Positions 43,789 through 54,077 of a DNA stretch of 64,000 nt are shown here, piece after piece. The notes below the pieces were generated by a model. It had not been told where the DNA came from and searched no databases. It was given only the letters and a program-made list of their open reading frames with translations. Source of the DNA: Neoarius graeffei (taxonomy: Eukaryota > Chordata > Actinopteri > Siluriformes > Ariidae); assembly GCF_027579695.1 (NCBI RefSeq), contig NC_083583.1, positions 22,166,599 through 22,230,598 of the forward strand, written 5' to 3'. How positions within the stretch are numbered: the stretch's first letter is position 1; every line of letters begins with the position of its first letter. The position numbers and the translations under genes were made by a program.

Positions 43789-46700
43789 TCATAAATGAAG
43801 GGAAGTGAAAAGCTTGCGCGCTGTACTTTGGTCCACCTGCTTCCCCTTCAGAAGATGAGGGGGCGTCTCATCCCTCTGTGGGTCACAGTTCTCTTTATTT
43901 GACAACAGGCCTCCATAACACACCCTGCACACTGCTTGATATTTATCAGCTCCTCCAATCACCTCCACCTGAAACATCCAGAGTGAGAATTAGTCAAGCC
44001 CGGTCCAGTCAGGGTTAAAAGCTTTTACAGCTTAGAAAATGAAGGGGGGGACCCAACCTACAACTCTAGTCCTTTTTACGTGAACATAGAGATGAGAGTG
44101 GGTGGTCATCAAAAAAAGCAGAAAACAAGATGGCGCCCGAACTAAATTCACATTAAACTTGAGTTTTATTAATTATCAAAATGTTCATCTCATCTCATTA
44201 TCTCTAGCCGCTTTATCCTTCTACAGGGTCGCAGGCAAGCTGGAGCCTATCCCAGCTGACTACGGGCGAAAGGCGGGGTACACCCTGGACAAGTCGCCAG
44301 GTCATCACAGGGCTGACACACAGACAACCATTCACACTCACATTCACACCTACGGTCAATTTAGAGTCACCAGTTAACCTAACCTGCATGTCTTTGGACT
44401 GTGGGGGAAACCGGAGCACCCGGAGGAAACCCACGCGGACACGGGGAGAACATGCAAACTCCACACAGAAAGGCCCTCGCCGGCCCCGGGGCTCGAACCC
44501 AGGACCTTCTTGCTGTGAGGCGACAGCGCTAACCACTACACCACCGTGCCGCCCTCAAAATGTTCATATTAAATAAAATTTTAGGGTGACTGACCTTTTC
44601 TCCCCATGTCCTCATTAGTTGCATATGATTTCTTCAAAAAGTCTTTTGAAATATTTAAGTTTTCAAAACTGTCAGCATTAATTCAGATTTACTGACTATC
44701 ATATACATGTTCAATGTACTAAATCAAACGAATGCTAAGTTTATGGGATAATGTCTATGTACACTTTATACAATTATTTATAGTTCAGTCACTTCTCATT
44801 TTCATTTGATCATTTCGACGACGACTTCAGCTTTTTGGCCAAAGACAAGAGCTTGTCAGTCCTCTCTGTTTTTTATACCAGCATTGATTTCACGAACCTT
44901 TGCTTCGTCTCGCTTGTCAATTGTATTCGGCATTTTGAGTAAAAAAGCCGATACGAAAGAGAAACGTATTTTTGAAGAGCAGCGACAATGAACATGTGCC
45001 AGTTTCAATAAAATAGAACAGATGCGGGTACTTTTGTAAGAACCGTTATGATTGGCTTTTGTTCTCTCCCACACTCTTGTAAGAACTGTTATGATTGGCT
45101 ATCATGCTCTCGCCAGCGATGTTTTGGCCAATTACATTGTAGAAAACATGTATTCTACCACGAGACTAAAGATGGCGAAAATGTAAAATCATCGTAGGAA
45201 TGAATTACGCTTGAGTATCACGAAGGAACATACCCCAACCCCCCTCAATAAATGAAAAAAAAAAATCTCAACGGATTTGACGTAATATAAAAAGGTTGAT
45301 TTTTACTCAGAAAAAGCGGAAAACTCTCGTCCCTGACATATGTTCACAGAAATATAACATATGTAATTTATCTTAGTAGCTGAGCATTAAGCAATAATAT
45401 TTTTCTGGGTATCAGTTACAATGCACACCCCAGTTATTTTGTGGTTGGGTTGTGTAACCAGGACCATGATTCAGTCCATGTCTCACCTCTTGCTCTGCTC
45501 CAAGTCTCTTGGTGTAGGACGCTTCTTTAAAGCACTGCATACAGACTGCGTTCAACTTCACCACACTCTCAGCCAAAGGGACCAAGTTCAGTATGCTACC
45601 AAAGGGCTATGGAAGAAAACAGGGAAAATGTTACCAGTAACATTAGGCTGAAACTCAGACAATGAGGTCTATGAGGAACAGAGATAAACGCATTTCCAGA
45701 AACTTTAAATCATGTTTGCCAGGTAGCATTATATCCATTTCAGTGTAGTAGTATGTACTGCCAATTAACTATTTCAGCCAGAGATGTTGTTCTTGCTCTA
45801 AAAGGCAAAGAAAAATCTTAATTTTACACATACAATTCAAATTCAAGGTCAAATCAGTGTATGGGACAATTTATTACAAGAATAGTCAACAGAAGAGAAG
45901 TAAATACGTGACACACCTAATGTTAAGTACTTCCTCTTTGTACCATACCAACCATACTGATACTGCAGAAGGACCATAAAATCCTCACCTTCCTCTGAAA
46001 CGTGCCATCAAGTGCTGCAACAATAACAGTCTTGCCCATGTTTGCCATAGCCTCACAGAATTCAACAGTGTCTGGGAACTAGAATTAAATGAAGAGAATA
46101 AAGTTGGCGTTCTGTAGATCTGAGCTCGGTTAGCTATGGCATTAAAAAATAAACAAAATGTTTTGAAGATACATGTTTTATAATTTCAGAATTGAATAAG
46201 AATTTCTAAAAATAGTTTTTCCACTGCTTCTTAATTTCTCTCTCCCCATCAGGGAGCGACTATATGAAGTCACAACAAAATAACTAGCGGTGAGAAACTC
46301 AAAGCTGGAAAAACTCTAAATTCTCATTATTTAGGCTGTTTTTAGCACAAGTTTGGTGCAAGGCATGGTACATCTTGAAAGCAATTGACTTCTAGAAAAT
46401 CACACACTTTCCTGTTTCAAAAGGAAATAGTCATTTCGTGGGCACTAGAACATCTAATGCAACTTACAATGGGATTAATAAATGCTACTTTCCTCCTAAT
46501 GTCTTAAAGAATGTGTTCACTGCAGCAAACATCAGTTCCCGAGATTTAACTGGAAAATTTTTACTTCAGCGACCACCAGGCCCATACAAGTAAATTCTAT
46601 TAATCCTCATGTAAACTAATGCTACTCAGCTTCAATCTGTTTATTTACACCCACATTATCCAGAAAAGGAATTTATACTTACAAACTGGCCTTCATCAAT

Positions 46701-49565
46701 GCCAATGACGCAGACCTGCAGGGCATGAGACCAGACATCTCTTAGACAGCTAGCTGGCATAGCTTCCATTGTGTTTCTGTCAGAAGAAATCATTAAACAA
46801 AACATTGGATACATCAAACACATAATACATCATATCAAAACATTATTATTAAAAATATACATGTGGATGCATAAAACGTGAAAGCTCTTACTGGTCATGT
46901 GTGGCCATACCCAGGTCAGAGTACCGGGTGTCTTTGGCATATTTGATCACGAGGCATTTATACTGGGCAATTTGAAAGCGCCGGACTCTCCTCATCAACT
47001 CAGTGCTATGAGGGTTTGAGGAAGAAAAGAAAAGGTAAGCAAGAAACATTATTACAACACATTATACACTCACCGTCATATGTTGGATTTGAACATTACC
47101 TGAAGCTGCTGGCCCATACCTGCATGATTTTATGCATTACACTGCAGTCACATGATTGATTCCAGTTTATTAGGAACACCGTTCAGTTGTTCGTTCATGC
47201 AATTATCTAAAAATCAACCAATCATGCGGCAGCAGCGTAATGCATGGTTTCATGAGCACAAGTTCATTGTTCTTCAGTGGCCACCAGATCGGAATCCAAA
47301 AGAATATCTTTGGGATGTGACAGAATGGGATATTTGAAGTGTTAAAAATGCACCTGAAAATTCTGCAAGAACTGCATGATGCAATCATGTCAACATGGAC
47401 CACAATCTCAAAGGAATAGTTTTAACATCTTGTGAAACCATGCCATGAAGACTTGGTCATTTTGAGAACAAAGGAAGACCCCACCCAGTATTCATCATGT
47501 TCGTAATAAAAGTGCTCATTGAGTGTAAATTAGGTTGAAATTAATAAACATCTACAGTGGCGTATGAATGGGTCTCCGAGGCTGAATTTACATTGTGGAC
47601 TTTGATGCACAACTGCAATAGCTTGACACAGATCTGATTTTTTTTTCTGTCCTGTCTGTTTACATATAGATAAATAAGACTCAGCTCATATCCAAGTCCT
47701 GTATTTGCAGCACTCCCTGTCAAAACAGTAACGTTTTATTAGAAGCATCACCGTAGTTGTAGAAATACAAAATGATCGTTGTTTCCACTGTGATTATTGT
47801 GGTCGAAAGAAAGAAAGAAAGACTTTTATTCAATCACACACTTGTGAAATTCCTCTCTGCATTTAACCCATCTGAAGCAGTGAACACAAGCCTCAAGTCC
47901 TTTCTTGTATCCTTGCTCTGTACTGGACTGAAATATATGTTCTCATAGATGGCCTAGTTTCTGACTTTTTTAATGAGTATCCTCTTAAAAACTGATAATC
48001 TATTTCATATGGCCTCCACTGAGGGCGGCACAGTGGTGTAGTGGTTAGCACTGTCGCCTCACAAGAAGGTCCTGGGTTCAAGCCCAGCGGCTGACGAGGG
48101 CCTTTCTGTGCAGAGTTTGCATGTTCTCCCCGTGTCTGCGTGGGTTTCTTCCGGGTGCTCCAGTTTCCTCCACAATCCAAAGACATGCAGGTTAGGTTAA
48201 CTGGTGACTCTAAATTGACCGTAGGTGTGAATGTGAGTATGACTGGTTGTCTGTGTCTATGTGTCAGCCCTGTGATGACCTGCCGACTTGCCCAGGGTGT
48301 ACCCCGCCTTTCACCCGTAGTCAGCTGGGATAGGCTCCAGCTTGCCTGCGACCCTGTAGGACAGGATAAGCGGCTGCAGATAATGGATGGTAGGCCTCCA
48401 CTGACCACCTTCCAAGATTCAGATGTTATTTGAGCACCAAATGACAAGTCCTGGCCTAATACATCATAATATGACAATGACTAACAAGATTAACAGAAAG
48501 AGAGATGTTAACATTTAGATGTGACCAAATATCAGATACGTTTTGGATTAGGAACCTCATTTGAACATAACGCGTGTCTGATGTGGAAATCCGATCCAAG
48601 CTGTTTACTCTACAAGCACATAGCTATTACAGATCAGAGTCCGAAATCAGGTGGGGGAAATAAGAAATAAAAAAATAGATTTGTTTGGCAATGTAAAGAG
48701 CAACCAAAGTAAGATCATAACATTACAGTGACAGAATCACAACCCAGCATTATCAGTCATTATAAAATTATTTATCGCTGAATCTTTTATTTATTAATCT
48801 CTCTCACTAATGTTTAATCCAAACCTCGATAAGTTATACATAAAATAAAAGCCTGGATTTAACATGGTGTGTGAATGGAAAGTTCAGGAATAGGAACTAG
48901 GAAAGCTCTAATAGCAGATAAAATATATTACTGTACACACTTATACAAGGCTCACGAGTTAAATCTGTCTTGAGGCGTCCGAGAAATGTATGGAGGGGTT
49001 AAAGGAGTCCGGGATAAAAAGTATTGGCACCTCTGGAGTAGAATGATGTGTGAGTGGATTTGCGCGCTTTTTCCTCACGTCATTTATTCCTCACGTCTAA
49101 CCCCGCTTTTTCCTCACGTCATTTCCTCCTCAAATCCCGCTCAAACTAACTAAAAGTTTAGCTACACTGCATTCAAATTAACATATATTTAATACACACA
49201 CATACATATAGCAGTGCAATTTTATATTTAAAAAAAAAAGTACATAATGAAACAACCCCTCACCTTTTCCCTGAGAACATTGGTCCGAAAATAACCTGCA
49301 GCAAAAAACAAAACAAAAACCTTGTTATCTACCGTTAGTTTAGGTGAAGAGGAAAAAAAAACCATACCATTTGCACAGCAATGTAACATGCCTAAATATT
49401 AAAAGAGAATTCCAGGGGTGGAAAAACCCCACCATTAAAATGCACATAGCATTATATGTTTATTAGCTGAAGTAACAAGCTCATTAGCCCAATATTCACC
49501 TGAATCTGACCCCGTGCTTTTTTTGGAGAATTTGGCATAATCCTCGGCACGTTTAAACAGTCCAT
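43789..49565 (-). CDS. tk1: Thymidine kinase 1, cytosolic
   Basis: Seven coding exons on the minus strand: 49500-49565, 49264-49295, 46892-47005, 46683-46776, 45989-46078, 45487-45606, 43789-43968 (696 nt, 231 residues; human TK1 has 234). It phosphorylates thymidine to dTMP with ATP in the cytosol, the salvage route for S-phase DNA synthesis. Seen: P-loop GPMFSGKS at residues 26-33, [20 protein letters not shown], the catalytic Glu in GIDEGQF (about 99), [20 protein letters not shown], and zinc Cys pairs CMQC (154/157) and CRVC (186/189). The C-terminus has a KEN box (SNKENC, 197-199), the APC/C-Cdh1 degron of vertebrate TK1. The start Met is followed by a short N-terminus with SP(K/T)KARGQIQ as in human. 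All exon borders fit GT-AG and phases. Introns hold two SINEs and a MITE. Confidence 0.97.
44189..44554 (-). mobile_element. DANA-like SINE, full length, young
   Basis: Complete head-to-tail copy with the perfect 13-bp TSD tcaaaatgttcat (44176-44188, 44555-44567). Near-identical to the copies at 56754 and 57395, so recent. In tk1 intron 6. Confidence 0.96.
44800..45400 (-). other. Possible element with a short gene 5' end in tk1 intron 6
   Basis: On the minus strand an ATG at 44933 opens [20 protein letters not shown] and stops after 25 residues. Beyond the stop the same frame continues [17 protein letters not shown]. Upstream (45036-45115) two direct repeats gtaagaac(c/t)gttatgattggct each contain ATTGG, a CCAAT box on the minus strand. 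The arrangement looks like the promoter and first codons of a transposon gene, but I recognise no family. Confidence 0.3.
46079..46682 (-). other. tk1: tk1 intron 4
   Basis: 604-bp intron between exons 4 and 5. No repeat or other feature seen. Confidence 0.6.
47067..47525. mobile_element. TA-flanked MITE of the 'cactcaccg' family
   Basis: The inverted ends cactcaccgt / ...cattgagtg are flanked by TA (47065-47066, 47526-47527). The interior begins with the fish repeat motif tttattaggaacacc at about 47167-47181 and holds a Tc1-like scrap ([16 protein letters not shown], 47270-47320). Evidently a deletion derivative of a Tc1-type element. In tk1 intron 2. Confidence 0.65.
48023..48392 (+). mobile_element. 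DANA-like SINE, full length
   Basis: Complete copy with the perfect 12-bp TSD ggcctccactga (48011-48022, 48393-48404). The tail is taatggatggta instead of atgag. In tk1 intron 2. Confidence 0.95.
48405..49263. other. tk1 intron 2, 5' part
   Basis: No gene. Around 49060-49140 the phrase ttcctcacgtcatt recurs, which contains the core of a CRE/E-box (CACGTCA). Otherwise nothing recognised. Confidence 0.35.
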
Positions 49566-49625
49566 TGTTGATATTTTTTGTTGCGTGAAACACAATAAAA
49601 TAAACCCGCCACACCAACTGCAACC

Positions 49626-49641
49626 TTCAAAACCAGCCGCC
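49626..49641 (-). promoter_or_regulatory. tk1: CDE/CHR-like cell-cycle promoter element of tk1
   Basis: On the minus strand GGCGG is followed after five bases by TTTGAA, about 60 bp upstream of the tk1 start codon. CDE/CHR pairs (usually four-base spacing) mediate G1 repression by DREAM at vertebrate cell-cycle promoters. A CCCCTCCCCCTCC GC-box-like tract lies at 49678-49690. No TATA box. Inference only. Confidence 0.35.
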
Positions 49642-49734
49642 AGCGTTTCACTTTAAATGACGGAGGACGTACGCTAGGAGGGGGAGGGGCTACGTAAGAA
49701 TCAGCCAAAACTAGACGTGGTTAGGTTTTGTGGG

Positions 49735-49924
49735 GGGTCTGCGTGGGTTTGCTCCTGTTTCCCACGCAAAGACACGCAGGTTAGGTTAATCGGTGGCTCT
49801 AAATTAAATTGACCGTAGGTATTAATGGTTGTCTCTGTGTCAGCCCTGTGATGACCTGGCGACTTGTCCAGGGTGTACCCCGCCTCTCGCCCATAGTCAG
49901 CGAAGATAGGCTCCAGCTTGCCTG
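49735..49924 (+). mobile_element. Degraded DANA-like SINE fragment
   Basis: Middle and 3' parts only (tgcgtgggtttgctcc ... gtgatgacctggcgacttgt ... ccagcttgcctg), with several small deletions. It stops abruptly where a transposon end (cagtgttgcc) begins at 49925, so the transposon probably inserted into it. Confidence 0.85.
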
Positions 49925-51100
49925 CAGTGTTGCCAGATTGGTCGGTTTTAAATTCTACTTTGCGGGCAAAAAATGGCTTGGACTGGTTGCCGTTAGTTCG
50001 GCGGGTTTTTATCAGATGTTTATAAATATTTCGCACCAACGTTCTGTGTGAGAATGCAGCCAGAGTAATCAGCAGTGTTGCCAGATGAGAGTGACAGTTT
50101 CCAGCCCAATCACAGTTTGAAACCCGCCCAATCCAATAAAATCCCGCCCAAAGGCTTAAGTTGCCAGATCTCAACGGTATTTGCGTTTATTAGTCATACA
50201 TGCGTAGGATCGCATAGGCTGATACGCTATCACCACTTACAAGAGAATATAAGCATAAGAAAGAGAATGGAAGTCCGTGTGGCAGGGGAGAACAAGATAG
50301 TGCATACACGATACAAAAAAGTAGGCGCCACCCTCTTGTGGCCTTACTCGACACTGCAGAAATATCTAGACTGTTACAGATAGCAAATCACAACCAAAAA
50401 GAGCATAATAAAACAATCACAGAACTTGCCAAATACACCTCGTGTATCCCAGTGCCAGGCCCAAGTTAACACAGCAGCAGTAACCACCTGCTATTTACAC
50501 GTAAAAAGATTACTATGGACATATGGAGACCATATTTACATGAACAGTCACTCTCCACCAGGGTGCTGAAAGACGCACGGCGCTACAGCTGTTAGTCTAC
50601 AGTATGACAGCTAACATGGATCAAGAGCACACAACGCCGTGAAAAGTTATTTTAAGCCAGTCAGTAAATGCATTAAAACAGTGGACGCAATTAACAAAGG
50701 TCATGGCGTAAATAATAAAAATCATCTTACCTTTACGCAGAATCAGCGTCTTTCATTTGAAGAACTTGATTTGATTTGAAGAATTTTAGAACTATGCACA
50801 GTTACTTGAAGCCAGGTCAGCTGGCTAGTTTGTTGATGTGACGTCACGTTGTTATAGCGACTGAATAACTCACTGCAATGACCATAATACGAGTGAGTGA
50901 TGTATACTGAATTTTGTATTTGTATTGTTTTTAAACCATAAAATAACGGTTTGTTGTGCAGTTTTCACAATATTAAAAAACCGCCAGTTGTTGGCAAAAG
51001 CAGCCCAAATTGTATATACCCGCCCAATGCATTTTTCCCCCGCCAGATGTAATCAAAAGTAGCCCAATTGGGCGGAAAACCGCCCAATCTGGCAACACTG
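49925..51100. mobile_element. TIR DNA transposon of the 'cagtgttgccagat' family, composite
   Basis: Outer ends: cagtgttgccagattgg at 49925 and ccaatctggcaacactg ending at 51100. A third copy of the end, cagtgttgccagatgagag, starts near 50083, preceded by aatcag. The right end is followed by gaatcag, so 50083-51100 may be a separate insertion. Internal subterminal motifs cccgccca / tgggcggg recur (50123, 50150, 51023, 51066). No transposase. The family is common in fish; hAT-type is likely but not shown. Confidence 0.6.
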
Positions 51101-51391
51101 GAATCAGTGCGTTTACATGCACATCCAAATCGAGCTAAGGGTCCCAGCAGGGGTGCCAGAGAAATCCAATCCTACATACACTTCTGCTTCTTCTTCGTTT
51201 ATTGGCAGATTACATCTCTTTGGTGCATACCGCCACCTACTGTACAGGAGTGTGTAAAGGGACTTAGCAGACTATGGCTATTTGATCAAGTAAAAAAAAA
51301 AATTAAATCTTTTTCATTAGACCTGAGTTATTGAGAAAAATAAATAGGGATTTCATTTTATCTCTTTGCATTCCTTCTTTCAGGATATTCA

Positions 51392-52780
51392 CTATTCCAT
51401 TTTCTGCCTCTCTTTCCACTGTCGTCTGTGTTCTGAGTATCTGTAACAGTTAAATAGAACATGATCTACATCCTCTTTAACTTGGCAGTACCTGCATAAC
51501 CCATTACTCTTCCCTACTATCTGCAATGTACCATTAAGACATGTGTGACCCAACCTTAGTCTACTATACACAACCTCTTCCCTTCTGTTGAGACCTGTAG
51601 CCCTTTTCCCCCAAACATTTCCCTGATTTGAGTGGTAGAACCTGGCATTGTGCTCTGCCTTCCAATCATGTTGCCATTTGATCAGCATTTCTGACTTAAG
51701 TTTAGTTTTTGCTTCTCCCTTCCCCATTGAGATATTAATTCCTATATGTTCTTTTTCCAGCATTTTCTTGGCAATTTTGTCAGCCATTTCATTTCCTTTA
51801 ATTCCAACATGTGCTGGGATCCAACAAAATTGAACTAATATTCCAAGGTTTCTAATATTTAATAGCAAATGTCTTGTCTCAATTACCAGATCCTCTCTTA
51901 CTGTATTACCTGATTCAAGGCTGAGCAAAACTGCAAGTGAGTCAGAGCATATAACAGATCTAAGTGGTTTGATTTCTTCAATCCATCTCAGTGCAGTAAT
52001 TATTGCAGTCAACTCTATTGTGTATATTGATAAAAAATTACTTAATCTATATCCATAACTTTTGTTAAATTTTGGGATAAAAATCCCAATTCCACAATGA
52101 CCATTTTGTATATCTTTTGACCCATCTGTAAATATCTTTACAAACCCATAGTATTTAGGTATAAGATGTCTTTCACAGTACATAGCTAATGCCCGTTCAT
52201 TAGTTTGTTCCATTTTCTCTTTCAGCAGTTCTAGATCAACTTTTGGGACTGGCAACATCCATGGGGGAACTTTGCTCAAAACAAGTGCATGACTAAAGCT
52301 AAAGTCTTTAATTCCATATTTCTCCCCCATGTCATTAACTTTCCACCCAAAACCAGGACTCTTTAATTGGTATTCCCAACAGTTATTTAGCACAGACAGA
52401 GCAGGATTATTTGTACTCCCCATAAGCCTAACCCAGTATGTTAAAGACAGTTTCTCAAATCTTAATTTAATTGGGGGTTCCTCAGCCTCGACTAACAGTG
52501 CACAGGTAGGTGTTGTTTTGATTGCTCCTAAGGCAATCCTTAGGCCTTTAAACTGAACTCTTTCAAGCTTCCTAATAGATGTTGTACATGCAGAACTATA
52601 CATTATACATCCATAATCTATGGTTGATCTGATTAGTGCTTTGTATATGTTCATGAGTGATTCTTTATCCGCACCCCAGTGTTGCCCAGAAATCATTCTC
52701 ATAAGGTTTAATACTTTTTTGCACTTAGTTTCTATATGTACTATGTGATGTTTCCATGTAAGTCTTTCATCCATCACCAT
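51392..52780 (-). CDS. LINE ORF2, RT end, RNase H domain and C-terminal knuckle
   Basis: Begins at MVMDERLTWKHH (thumb of the RT) and continues with KIFTDGSKD (first Asp), a TIELTAI Glu, CSDSLAV Asp and HVGIKGNEMADKIA, the four-acid RNase H signature. It ends with CRYCQVKEDVDHVLFNC, the C-x2-C-x8-H-x4-C knuckle usual in I and Jockey LINEs. It is the same reading frame as the RT piece on the other side of the MITE: ...ETYKVML | NQTLERVKTFKYLG. Confidence 0.9.
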   Translation of the reverse strand: MVMDERLTWKHHIVHIETKCKKVLNLMRMISGQHWGADKESLMNIYKALIRSTIDYGCIMYSSACTTSIRKLERVQFKGLRIALGAIKTTPTCALLVEAEEPPIKLRFEKLSLTYWVRLMGSTNNPALSVLNNCWEYQLKSPGFGWKVNDMGEKYGIKDFSFSHALVLSKVPPWMLPVPKVDLELLKEKMEQTNERALAMYCERHLIPKYYGFVKIFTDGSKDIQNGHCGIGIFIPKFNKSYGYRLSNFLSIYTIELTAIITALRWIEEIKPLRSVICSDSLAVLLSLESGNTVREDLVIETRHLLLNIRNLGILVQFCWIPAHVGIKGNEMADKIAKKMLEKEHIGINISMGKGEAKTKLKSEMLIKWQHDWKAEHNARFYHSNQGNVWGKRATGLNRREEVVYSRLRLGHTCLNGTLQIVGKSNGLCRYCQVKEDVDHVLFNCYRYSEHRRQWKERQKME

Positions 52781-52825
52781 CCCCAGATATTTGAATGTTT
52801 TTACTCTTTCAAGTGTTTGATTATA

Positions 52826-54077
52826 GGGGAGAGTGGGGAGGAGTGAGCCGCTTTTTTTATTTTTGGACCCCTAGCCAAAATAAAAGGGCTGAAGTTAAAA
52901 TGATCCTATGCAAATGAAAGGTATTCAGAGTAGTTGCAACACGAACCAAGTTGTACAACTAATCGTGCAACCATCAGTTCTACAGATGGGAGAAAAAGCC
53001 TGTTAATTTTATGGCTCACTCCTCCCGATCTAAGGGAGGTGTGAACCACCCCATGGGGAGGACTGGACCACTGGCTTGAAATCATGAACAAATGACATTT
53101 GTCATGAAATACAAACTTTTATTTGAACTGTAACAAATGAAACGTATTAAAAAAAAACAAATCAGACTGTAAAACTTGTAAAACAGTAAAGATATCAAAA
53201 AAATCTAAAATCTTAACAAAAAAAGTCCAGCTATTATAAGTTTTTTTTTTTGTAGGAACACGTGTTTGCACAGCAGCATTACAGTCTATAAAACATAATT
53301 AAACCTGAGGCCTGTCTTTAGCCGAAACACCAAAATAATCTGAAATGAGATACTAGTAATGGGCACGCTTAGCCAAATAACCAACTAACCTGAAATTGGA
53401 ACTCAAGGCTTCTTAAAGCCTACAACAGAAGTATAGGTACCTCGTATGCCATCCCAGCATACAAAAATGAACGTGTTAAAAGACCACATCAAACATGAAC
53501 TGGTCTAAAGTACGTTTGATGCCAACGACTGGTTGGTAGGATTATTGGTAATCTGTGGATTATAGCCCCATACCTTAATTACATGTAAAAGTATTAGTAC
53601 GTTAATGTATCACCATGACACAAGATTAGTTAAGGGAGGAGTGGGCCACTGAAGGGAGGAGTGAGCCTAGGCTCACTCCTCCCATGCACTGTGTGGCTCA
53701 CTCCTCCCAAAACGACCCGCCATTGCTTCTGATGTCGACCTACATTTGAACGGAAGGATGTGGCCCAGGTTATGTCATCACACAATACCATAGTACATGC
53801 CTAATAAACAACAACAACAATGTGATTGTTATCTTGGTTTATTAGACAATAGGATGAAAAAACATGTTAAGTGAAATATTTACTTACTACCTTGAATTTT
53901 AGACTTTTGTTCTCCTATTGTGAGCAGGGTGCCAGGCTTCCATCCACTGTGGGTTGAAGTCAGGGGAATTCCCTGGTGACTTCATATGACAAGTTAACTG
54001 GGATAAACCCTGGCTAAATTTAGAAAAATTTTAAGTGGTTCACTTCTCCCCATGGCTCACTCCTCCCCACTCTCCCC
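52826..54077. mobile_element. TA-flanked MITE with TIR-core repeats inside
   Basis: Ends ggggagagtggggaggagtg / cactcctccccactctcccc with TA duplicated at 52824-52825 and 54078-54079. Deleting 1252 bp plus one TA restores the LINE RT frame exactly. The core ggaggagtgagcc (either strand, minor variants) recurs inside near 53012, 53636, 53652, 53668 and 53691. No transposase. Mariner/Tc1-type by the TA target. Confidence 0.93.
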
